This document shows, piece by piece, positions 1 to 5,295 of a stretch of DNA of 19,232 nucleotides. The notes under the pieces are model-generated. The model searched no databases. It was not told the origin of the DNA and was given only the letters and a program-made list of their open reading frames with translations. Location of the stretch: NCBI GenBank assembly GCA_002432715.1, contig DJGJ01000051.1:1-19232 (forward strand). Reading direction: 5' to 3'. The DNA comes from Sphaerochaeta sp. UBA5849 (GTDB lineage Bacteria > Spirochaetota > Spirochaetia > Sphaerochaetales > Sphaerochaetaceae). Position 1 is the stretch's first letter; the number at the start of each line of letters is the position of its first letter. The translations under genes and the position numbers were made by a program.

Positions 1-1437
1 GTCCATGAACTGGGAAAGCTGGCTGCTGCCGAAGAACTCCTTGATCGCTGCCACAATCGGCTTGATCGAAATGAGGTCTTGTGGTTTGACCGAACCAGTC
101 TCAAGGTTCATGCGCTCCTTGGCAATGCGCTCCATGCGGGCGAACGCACTCTTCAGTGCATTCTGCAAGAGCTCGCCGACCGAACGTACACGCCTGTTGC
201 CCAGATGGTCGATATCGTCAACATTCTGTTCACGAATGAATACCTTGATCAGGAAATCCATCGTATTGACGATGTCCTGGGGGGTAAGAACAGTCAGGTC
301 GGTGGAAGCGTTCTCCTCTTCCTCTTCGGTGCCGGTTCCAAACTTCTTGTTGAACTTGTAGCGGCCGACAGAGCCGAGGTCGTAGCGGCGGTTGGAGAAG
401 AACATATCGGGAAGATCCCTCTCCGCCCGCTCGATGGCAATCATCTCACCGGGCATCAGAACGGAGAATATCGGGGAGAGCACATCTTCCTTGGTGGGCT
501 CATCATATCCTTCACGGGTGTACTTCGCATCCTCAATCTCAAAACAATTGAGAATCATATCGCTGTGCAGGGTCCCCTCACCGCGGAGATTGACCAGTTG
601 TACTTCTCGTACGTTCTGCTTGAGCAACTCATCAATCTCGTGGGCATGCAGCATGTCACCGGCACGAATGACCTTCTTCTCAGTCCCGCCAACCTGTGCA
701 TACACATCCTTGAAGAGATACCGGTTTTCCAGGCTTGCCTTCAAATCTGCATCATCGGCAAGCTCAACCGTCTCGGCAGAATAAAACTGCTCAAGGATTT
801 TCTCACGGGTGTCAAACCCGATTGCCCGCAGGAAAAGAGTACCGAGGATGCGCTTCTTGCGGTCGATCTTGGTGAAGATCAAATGCTTTTTATCATCAAT
901 CTCAAATTCCAGCCAAGATCCCCGGTAGGGAATGATCCTGGAGGAATAGACATCCTTCTCATTGGAAAATATAACACCAGGGGAGCGGTGAATCTGGCTG
1001 ACCACAACGCGCTCTGCACCATTGATGATAAAGGTGCCACGGTCGGTCATCAGCGGAATGTCACCGAAGAAAATCTCTTTCTCCCTCATTTCCCCATTGG
1101 AGAACTCAAGGCTGATCGTGACTTTGATGGGAACACTATAAGAACGACCTTTCTTCTTGCACTCCGTCTCGGAGAACTTGATATTGTCAAGATCAATCGT
1201 ATACCCCTTGTATGCGAGACGCATCTCACCATTGGGGCTGTCAATGGGGAATGTCGACTGGAACACTTCCTCAAGCCCGTACGACGAATCTGGACTCAAG
1301 CCCTGCCTACAGCGGTCAAGCTGTAAAAATCTCTCATAGGAATCAAGCTGGATCCCGATAAGATTGGGCAATTCACAGACTTCATGTAATTCAGAACCGA
1401 TGTACGTGCGTGTTATGGATTTGCCTTTGGCAACCAT
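1..1437 (-). CDS. rpoB: RNA polymerase beta subunit, N-terminal part (runs off the left edge)
   Basis: Beta subunit of the core RNA polymerase. I translated the minus frame by hand: it is open for 479 codons to base 1 with no stop. The N-terminus carries the family pattern LPNLIGIQLDSYERFL, then GDIPLMTDRGTFIINGAERV and VSQIHRSPGV, which belong to the protrusion and lobe. The last readable residues are FFGSSQLSQFMD, the start of the rifampicin pocket (E. coli 505-516), so everything after that is outside the window. A start at 1440 is also possible (two tandem ATGs). I prefer 1437 because the Shine-Dalgarno GGAGGG at 1444-1449 then lies 6 nt away instead of 3. An acidic stretch of five Glu (near + strand 313-327) lies in a region where the E. 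coli protein has no such run. It is the last gene of the visible ribosomal operon, 174 nt after rplL. Confidence 0.98.
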   Translation of the reverse strand, partial: MVAKGKSITRTYIGSELHEVCELPNLIGIQLDSYERFLQLDRCRQGLSPDSSYGLEEVFQSTFPIDSPNGEMRLAYKGYTIDLDNIKFSETECKKKGRSYSVPIKVTISLEFSNGEMREKEIFFGDIPLMTDRGTFIINGAERVVVSQIHRSPGVIFSNEKDVYSSRIIPYRGSWLEFEIDDKKHLIFTKIDRKKRILGTLFLRAIGFDTREKILEQFYSAETVELADDADLKASLENRYLFKDVYAQVGGTEKKVIRAGDMLHAHEIDELLKQNVREVQLVNLRGEGTLHSDMILNCFEIEDAKYTREGYDEPTKEDVLSPIFSVLMPGEMIAIERAERDLPDMFFSNRRYDLGSVGRYKFNKKFGTGTEEEEENASTDLTVLTPQDIVNTMDFLIKVFIREQNVDDIDHLGNRRVRSVGELLQNALKSAFARMERIAKERMNLETGSVKPQDLISIKPIVAAIKEFFGSSQLSQFMD

Positions 1438-1510
1438 CATGTACCCTCCAAAGTCAATAGAGAAACAGACTGCATCCCTCATATGGAGAGGGAAACGAAA
1501 GACACAACAG

Positions 1511-1533
1511 GCCACCGGTGTCTATCCGGTGGC
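1511..1533 (-). terminator. Perfect 8-bp hairpin in the rplL-rpoB spacer (attenuator or processing site)
   Basis: GCCACCGG and CCGGTGGC form a perfect 8-bp stem with a 7-nt loop, read on the minus-strand transcript between rplL and rpoB. Only a broken U-rich stretch follows, so full termination is unlikely. Partial attenuation or RNase processing at this junction is known in E. coli, and the same role is inferred here. Confidence 0.4.
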
Positions 1534-1575
1534 TTAATGAACCGGGCGTCGGCCCACTTGCAAAAATCAAGAGCA

Positions 1576-1601
1576 GGGGACCGGCCTCGCAGCCGGCTCC
1601 C
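1576..1601 (-). other. GC-rich hairpin just after the rplL stop
   Basis: CCGGC and GCCGG (1581-1585 with 92-96 of the same hundred) form a stem. Three more G-C pairs extend it across a two-base internal loop. It begins about 10 nt after the rplL stop codon. There is no U-tract, so it looks more like an mRNA-stabilising or processing structure than a terminator. Confidence 0.35.
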
Positions 1602-1611
1602 TAATCCGGGA

Positions 1612-1995
1612 TTAGTCAACGGGCTTGACTTCAACAGTACAACCAGCAGCTTCAAGCTTTTCCTTGAGGGATGCTGCATCGGCCTTGCTGACGCTTTCCT
1701 TGACAACCTTGTCACCTGCTTCAACGAGGTCCTTTGCTTCCTTGAGGCCGAGGCCGGTGATAGCGCGGACTTCCTTGATAGCTGCAATCTTCTTGGTGGG
1801 ATCGCAAGCCTTGAGGATTACGTTGAATTCAGTGGGCTCTTCCACAGCAGCAGCAGCCTCAGCAACAGGGCCGGCGGCGACGGCGGCGGCGGCAGCCACA
1901 ACACCAAACTTCACTTCCATCATCTTGATGAGGTCGGCGACTTCCATGACGGACATACTTGCGATCGATTCCAAAATCTCTTCTTTAGTAGCCAT
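1612..1995 (-). CDS. rplL: Ribosomal protein L7/L12
   Basis: The mobile stalk protein of the large ribosomal subunit, which recruits translation GTPases. 127 aa, a little above the usual 120-125. The N-terminal dimerisation domain (about 1-30, MATKEEILESIASMSVMEV) is followed by an Ala/Val-rich hinge (about 38-62). The C-terminal GTPase-contact domain is marked by AITGLGLKEAKDLVE and ends EVKPVD. The start at 1995 is set by AAGGAGAA six bases upstream; an in-frame ATG 13 codons earlier has no such site and lies outside the family's N-terminus. It is preceded by rplJ with a 70-nt spacer and followed by rpoB after two hairpins. Confidence 0.98.
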   Translation of the reverse strand: MATKEEILESIASMSVMEVADLIKMMEVKFGVVAAAAAVAAGPVAEAAAAVEEPTEFNVILKACDPTKKIAAIKEVRAITGLGLKEAKDLVEAGDKVVKESVSKADAASLKEKLEAAGCTVEVKPVD

Positions 1996-2065
1996 ATTAT
2001 CTTCTCCTTGTAAAAGTTTTGTCTGCACAGTCATAGCAGGTTACCTGTGAAGACTAAGACTGTGT

Positions 2066-2590
2066 TCAGTTCTCTTCGGTGGCGGAAACAGAACCGCCAT
2101 GTTTCTCGACATAGGCAAGCAAGGTTGCTGCCAGCTTCTGTACCGGTGCCTTCATGGTGCCCATCAAGGAAGCAATCAACTCCAGCTTGGTCGGAAGCTT
2201 GCTGAAAGCCTCAACCTCTTGGGGAGAGAAAAACTTTCCATCGAGCATTGCGCCCTTGACCTGGATGGGAGTACCTTCCTTGCCGGCGGCAAACAGCTCC
2301 TTGGCCACCACGTTTGCTTCATCACCGCGGACGAGTGCAATGGCGGTGGGTCCGACCAACTGGTTGTCAGCCTGGTTGTTCAGCTCGGCCAAAGCAATCT
2401 TAGCGAACCGGTTCTTGACAACACGGTAGGCAGCATCCTTCTTCATGAGCGTTCTGCGCAGTGCGGTGATTTGCTCGACAGTCATGCCGCGGTAATCGGT
2501 GAAGATGTACCCGGTATACTGGCTGAACTCATCTTTCAGTGCCTTGACGGCATCTTCCTTGGCGGGGGTAATACGAGTCTTGTAATCCAT
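2066..2590 (-). CDS. rplJ: Ribosomal protein L10
   Basis: The stalk-base protein that binds 23S rRNA and carries the L7/L12 dimers. 174 aa, normal length. Family marks include the YTGYIFTDYRGMTVEQI segment, YRVVKNRFAKIAL, and a helical C-terminus ending in KHGGSVSATEEN, the L12-binding region. I chose the start at 2590 (MDYKTRI) because AGGAGA lies 8 nt upstream. The in-frame ATG three codons earlier (2599) sits directly on that site and cannot use it. Only 15 nt separate it from the rplA stop, so the gene must be translated from the rplK-rplA message. Confidence 0.97.
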   Translation of the reverse strand: MDYKTRITPAKEDAVKALKDEFSQYTGYIFTDYRGMTVEQITALRRTLMKKDAAYRVVKNRFAKIALAELNNQADNQLVGPTAIALVRGDEANVVAKELFAAGKEGTPIQVKGAMLDGKFFSPQEVEAFSKLPTKLELIASLMGTMKAPVQKLAATLLAYVEKHGGSVSATEEN

Positions 2591-2605
2591 AGTGTGCATC
2601 TCCTC

Positions 2606-3295
2606 TTATACCGAAGCCATCAGGTCCTTCACGTTGACCCTGACACCGGGACCCATCGTGGAGGAAAGGGCGATGCTGACTACAAAGTCAGCCTTGGCAT
2701 CGGAAGGCTTCTTGCGGATGATTTCCTTGACCACGGCCCGTGCGTTTTCACTCACTTTGTCGGCATCCATGGAAACCTTTCCTATAGCAAGGTGAATGAC
2801 GTTGGTCTTGTCGGAACGGAACTCTACACGACCCTTGGTAAGCTCAGCCAGAGCTCCCTTCAGGTCGAAGGTTACCGTTTGGGTCTTGGGGTTCGGCATC
2901 AAGCCTCTGCGTCCAAGGATGGGACCAAGACGACCTACGTCCTTCATCATGTCAGGGGTGGCGACAGCCACATCGAAATCCATCCAACCGCCACGGATTT
3001 TCTCGATCAGGTCGTCGTCACCGACAAATGCGGCACCGGCCTGGCGAGCTTCCTCGGCCTTCTCTCCCTTGGCGAATACAAGTACACGCTTCTGAGCGGA
3101 GAACTGATTGGGAAGGACCACCGTATCACGTACGCTCTGGCTCTTCTTGAGGGTAAGCTTGATGGAGATTTCAACAGTCTCATCAAACTTGGCAAATGCA
3201 ACATCCTTTACCAGGGCTGCAGCCTCTTCGAACGTGTAGAGCTTGGTACGGTCGATTTTCTTGATAGTATCGCGATAATTCTTTCCGTGTTTCAT
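2606..3295 (-). CDS. rplA: Ribosomal protein L1
   Basis: L1-stalk protein of the 50S subunit, which helps release E-site tRNA and in many bacteria represses its own operon by binding the rplK leader. 229 aa, the standard length. Diagnostic segments are the GKNYRDTIKKID start, FDETVEISIKL, and the signature around RLGPILGRRGLMPNPKTQTV, plus VNVKDLMASV at the end. The start codon is 1 nt after the rplK stop and the ribosome site GGTGGAG lies inside the end of rplK, so the pair is probably translationally coupled. Confidence 0.98.
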   Translation of the reverse strand: MKHGKNYRDTIKKIDRTKLYTFEEAAALVKDVAFAKFDETVEISIKLTLKKSQSVRDTVVLPNQFSAQKRVLVFAKGEKAEEARQAGAAFVGDDDLIEKIRGGWMDFDVAVATPDMMKDVGRLGPILGRRGLMPNPKTQTVTFDLKGALAELTKGRVEFRSDKTNVIHLAIGKVSMDADKVSENARAVVKEIIRKKPSDAKADFVVSIALSSTMGPGVRVNVKDLMASV

Positions 3296-3296
3296 C

Positions 3297-3728
3297 TTAC
3301 TGCTCCACCTCTACGCCCATGCTGCGGGCAGTTCCTGCAATGATCTTCTTGGCAGCCTCAAGGTCATTTGCATTGAGGTCTTCAAGCTTGGTCTGTGCAA
3401 TCTCGGTCAGCTGTGCCTGTGACAGCTTGCCAACCTTCACCTTGTTGGGACTTCCGCTTCCGCTGGTAAGGCCGAGCGCCTTCTTGATAAGCACCGCGGC
3501 CGGCGGAGTCTTCAGGATGAACGTGAAGCTCTTGTCGGCATACACAGTAATGATGACGGGAAGAATGAGTCCAGCTTCATAGTTCTTCGTCTTCTCGTTG
3601 AACTCCTGGACAAACTTGGGGGCACTGACACCATGAGGTCCAAGCGCGGGCCCGATCGGGGGCGCCGGCGTAGCCTTCTGGGCAGGGCACTGCAATTTGA
3701 TGACTGCAGTTACCTTTTTCTTTGCCAT
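3297..3728 (-). CDS. rplK: Ribosomal protein L11
   Basis: Forms the GTPase-associated centre with 23S rRNA. 143 aa, as expected. The N-terminal domain has the Pro-rich TPAPPIGPALGPHGV motif. The C-terminal rRNA-binding domain includes TPPAAVLIKKALGL and ends with the AGTARSMGVEVE signature. The start at 3728 (MAKKK) follows AAGGAGAG at 3733-3740. An in-frame upstream ATG nine codons earlier is ignored because it precedes that ribosome site. The 181-nt spacer to nusG holds several hairpins. Confidence 0.98.
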   Translation of the reverse strand: MAKKKVTAVIKLQCPAQKATPAPPIGPALGPHGVSAPKFVQEFNEKTKNYEAGLILPVIITVYADKSFTFILKTPPAAVLIKKALGLTSGSGSPNKVKVGKLSQAQLTEIAQTKLEDLNANDLEAAKKIIAGTARSMGVEVEQ

Positions 3729-3741
3729 GTTTCTCTCCTTA

Positions 3742-3782
3742 CGCGACAATCCCACCCAGCAGGTGGTTTTCTCGATTTCGCG
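3742..3782 (-). promoter_or_regulatory. Stem with internal loop directly before rplK; candidate L1-binding leader site
   Basis: On the minus transcript CGCGA-AAT pairs with ATT-TCGCG (one base bulged). An asymmetric internal loop follows, then CCACC/GGTGG with a 5-nt loop. The base of the stem touches the rplK Shine-Dalgarno site. L1 autoregulation through a helix with an asymmetric loop in this leader is established for other bacteria; that this helix is the site is inference. Confidence 0.3.
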
Positions 3783-3817
3783 CTGGTCTTAACGCCTGTC
3801 ATACGATCAGGCTCCCA

Positions 3818-3834
3818 CCTCATGCAGCATGAGG
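3818..3834 (-). other. 7-bp hairpin in the nusG-rplK leader
   Basis: CCTCATG and CATGAGG pair perfectly around a 3-nt loop. The stem extends by one or more pairs across a bulged base. It is part of the structured spacer between nusG and rplK and has no U-tract. Confidence 0.4.
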
Positions 3835-3864
3835 GAGTAATCACACACAAAAGGACTCGGTTGT

Positions 3865-3911
3865 AAAAAAACAGAAAACTCTCGTATAGCCGTCCAGTCC
3901 TAAAGACGACT
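3865..3911 (-). terminator. Possible weak terminator or attenuator at the nusG stop
   Basis: On the minus transcript AGTCGTC pairs with GACGGCT (one wobble) around a 10-nt loop, overlapping the nusG stop codon. A T7 run follows about 16 nt after the stem. The gap between stem and T-run makes efficient termination doubtful. Confidence 0.3.
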
Positions 3912-4470
3912 ACAGAATCTTTTCTACTTGCAGGAAATCCACCTCAACCGGAGTGGAGCGACCGAAAATTCCGACGCTGACCCGCATGCGGGCCTTTTCA
4001 AGATTGACCTCTTCAATAACCCCGGTAAAGGAGTCGAAAGGACCTTCAATAATACGGACCTGCTCCCCGACGGAGAACGACTGCTTGGGCTTGAACACCT
4101 TTTCTGTAGGCAGGTCGCCGGTTTTCTGAAAGAGGCTCTTCACCTCTGCAGCGTTCAGCGGTTGCGGTTTCACACTATCATTGGGAGTGACAAAACCGGT
4201 AACACCCTGAATGCGCTTGATCTGGGAACACCAGGTTTTCCAGCTATGATCAGGCAAATCGAGCTCAACGAGGATGTATCCAGGAAGAATCTTGCGCTTC
4301 ACATCGCGTCTCACCCCGTCCTTCACCTCAACGACGGTCTCAAAAGGAACCTTCACATCAGTGCAAACGAGCGCGAAGTCCGTATCGGTCTCGCGCATCT
4401 TGTTGATGATTCGCTCAATCTTTTGTTCGTATCCCGAATAAGTATGTACTACGTACCAGCCCTTTGCCAT
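3910..4470 (-). CDS. nusG: Transcription termination/antitermination factor NusG
   Basis: Elongation factor that binds RNA polymerase through its NGN domain and Rho or ribosomal protein S10 through its KOW domain. 186 aa, close to the usual 180. The N-terminus KGWYVVHTYSGYEQKIE is typical. PGYILVEL and the IQGVTGFV segment complete the NGN domain (about 1-115). The KOW domain (about 130-186) carries VGEQVRIIEGPFDSFTGVIEEV. The ribosome site AAGGCGG lies just before the ATG. It follows secE by 9 nt, the standard secE-nusG pair. Confidence 0.98.
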   Translation of the reverse strand: MAKGWYVVHTYSGYEQKIERIINKMRETDTDFALVCTDVKVPFETVVEVKDGVRRDVKRKILPGYILVELDLPDHSWKTWCSQIKRIQGVTGFVTPNDSVKPQPLNAAEVKSLFQKTGDLPTEKVFKPKQSFSVGEQVRIIEGPFDSFTGVIEEVNLEKARMRVSVGIFGRSTPVEVDFLQVEKIL

Positions 4471-4479
4471 GTCGCCGCC

Positions 4480-4659
4480 TTACAGAATGAACAGCACACC
4501 CTTGAGCAGGAGGAAATCCACCAACCCAAGGAAGATTGCGACGATGACTGTGGAAACAAGTACGACCTTGGTCGAAGAAATGACAGCTTCACGGGAGGGC
4601 CAGACAACCTTCTTCAGTTCCTGGTGGGACTCCTTGAAATACTTAAAAAGCTTCTTCAT
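4480..4659 (-). CDS. secE: Preprotein translocase subunit SecE
   Basis: Small essential subunit of the SecYEG channel. 59 aa, typical for the short one-helix form outside the enterobacteria. The amphipathic N-terminal helix contains the conserved KKVVWPSREAV element (about 17-27). One membrane helix follows (about 32-57, VLVSTVIVAIFLGLVDFLLL). The start at 4659 is set by AAGGAG six bases upstream. A longer in-frame reading to 4752 would run into the tRNA-Trp gene and is rejected. It lies between tRNA-Trp and nusG. Confidence 0.96.
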   Translation of the reverse strand: MKKLFKYFKESHQELKKVVWPSREAVISSTKVVLVSTVIVAIFLGLVDFLLLKGVLFIL

Positions 4660-4694
4660 GAAAGGCTCCTTGTGGAAAAAGATCGAGAAGCCAA

Positions 4695-4768
4695 CAGGCC
4701 AAGAAGGATTCGAACCCTCAACATCCGGTTTTGGAGACCAGCGCTCTACCAATTGGAGCTATTGGCCT
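4695..4768 (-). tRNA. tRNA-Trp (anticodon CCA)
   Basis: Full cloverleaf on the minus strand. The acceptor AGGCCAA pairs with TTGGCCT. The D stem is GCTC/GAGC, the anticodon stem CTGGT/ACCGG with loop CTCCAAA (anticodon CCA), and the T arm GAGGG-TTCGAAT-CCTTC. The discriminator is G. The 3' CCA is not encoded and must be added. It lies 24 nt after rpmG and 35 nt before secE, so it is probably cut from the operon transcript. Confidence 0.97.
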
Positions 4769-4792
4769 ATTTGCTTCTCGATCGTAACGACC

Positions 4793-4972
4793 CTATTTGA
4801 TCTTTGTCTCGCGATGCAAGGTGTGCTTGCGCTCGAACGGACAATACTTGCTCAACTCAAGCTTACCCTGAGTGTTTCTCCGATTCTTTTCGGTGGTATA
4901 GTTCTTCTGCTTGCATTCGGTGCACTGGAGAGCAATTTTCTCCACGGGACCTTTTTTCTTTGCTTCACCCAT
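4793..4972 (-). CDS. rpmG: Ribosomal protein L33
   Basis: Small 50S subunit protein near the E site. I translated it by hand: 59 aa, starting MGEAKKKGPVEKIALQC and ending HRETKIK. Family marks are the CTECKQKNYTTEKNRRNT core and KLELSKYCP. GAGGAG lies 6 nt before the ATG at 4972. An overlapping ATG at 4977 is in another frame. The first zinc knuckle CxxC (C17, C20) is intact. In the second, C44 is present but the usual fourth Cys position holds Glu47 (sequence CPFERKH). It sits between the two tRNA genes, as in many bacteria with a tRNA-rpmG-secE-nusG layout. Confidence 0.95.
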   Translation of the reverse strand: MGEAKKKGPVEKIALQCTECKQKNYTTEKNRRNTQGKLELSKYCPFERKHTLHRETKIK

Positions 4973-4984
4973 TTCATGCTCCTC

Positions 4985-4998
4985 GGTGAGTGTTCACC
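4985..4998 (-). other. Small hairpin before the rpmG ribosome site
   Basis: GGTGA and TCACC pair around a 4-nt loop in the spacer between tRNA-Thr and rpmG, just upstream of GAGGAG. It may be a processing or translation-modulating element; the function is not established. Confidence 0.3.
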
Positions 4999-5036
4999 TC
5001 ATACCCATCCTACTAAACCGGAGGGGATAAAAAAAG

Positions 5037-5109
5037 AGCCCTCGAACGGATTTGAACCGTTGACCCCCACCTTACCATGGTGGTGCTCTACCGACTGAGC
5101 TACAAGGGC
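5037..5109 (-). tRNA. tRNA-Thr (anticodon GGU)
   Basis: Full cloverleaf on the minus strand. The acceptor GCCCTTG pairs with CGAGGGC. The D stem is GCTC/GAGC, the anticodon stem CCACC/GGTGG with loop ATGGTAA (anticodon GGT), and the T arm AACGG-TTCAAAT-CCGTT. The discriminator is U and no CCA is encoded. A T7 run starts about 2 nt after the mature end. It is the first gene of the operon behind the promoter at 5165-5193. Confidence 0.97.
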
Positions 5110-5135
5110 GTCGGTCACATTACAAGGCATCCACG

Positions 5136-5193
5136 AGTATACCAACCTGCAACATGCAGAAGCTAACTTACCAGAGTGCGTTCTTTTTGTCAA
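5136..5193 (-). promoter_or_regulatory. Promoter(s) of the tRNA-Thr/rpmG/secE/nusG/ribosomal operon
   Basis: On the minus strand a perfect -35 TTGACA (5188-5193) is spaced 17 nt from a -10-like TAAGTT (5165-5170). A second -10, TATACT (5136-5141), lies closer to the tRNA but has only a poor -35. Either or both may fire. The region separates the operon from divergent glgP. Confidence 0.6.
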
Positions 5194-5229
5194 TATCCAT
5201 CAACAACATTAGGGAAAAACTTGGACCTG

Positions 5230-5258
5230 TTGCTCAGTTGTAATCTATCATATATAGT
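5230..5258 (+). promoter_or_regulatory. Likely glgP promoter
   Basis: TTGCTC (5230-5235), a 17-nt spacer, and TATAGT (5253-5258) make a plausible sigma-70 promoter. The predicted start gives a leader of about 30 nt before the glgP ATG, which contains the ribosome site AAGGAG. Confidence 0.5.
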
Positions 5259-5295
5259 TTATTTGACTTATTTGTACCAATCACAAGGAGTTCCT

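Noticed and set aside
79..1326. Long plus-strand open frame (415 codons) opposite rpoB
   Set aside because: It is codon-aligned with rpoB on the other strand and shows no known domain; a shadow produced by rpoB codon bias.
2099..3343. Long plus-strand open frame (414 codons) opposite rplJ, rplA and rplK
   Set aside because: It spans three conserved ribosomal genes on the opposite strand and has no recognisable domain.
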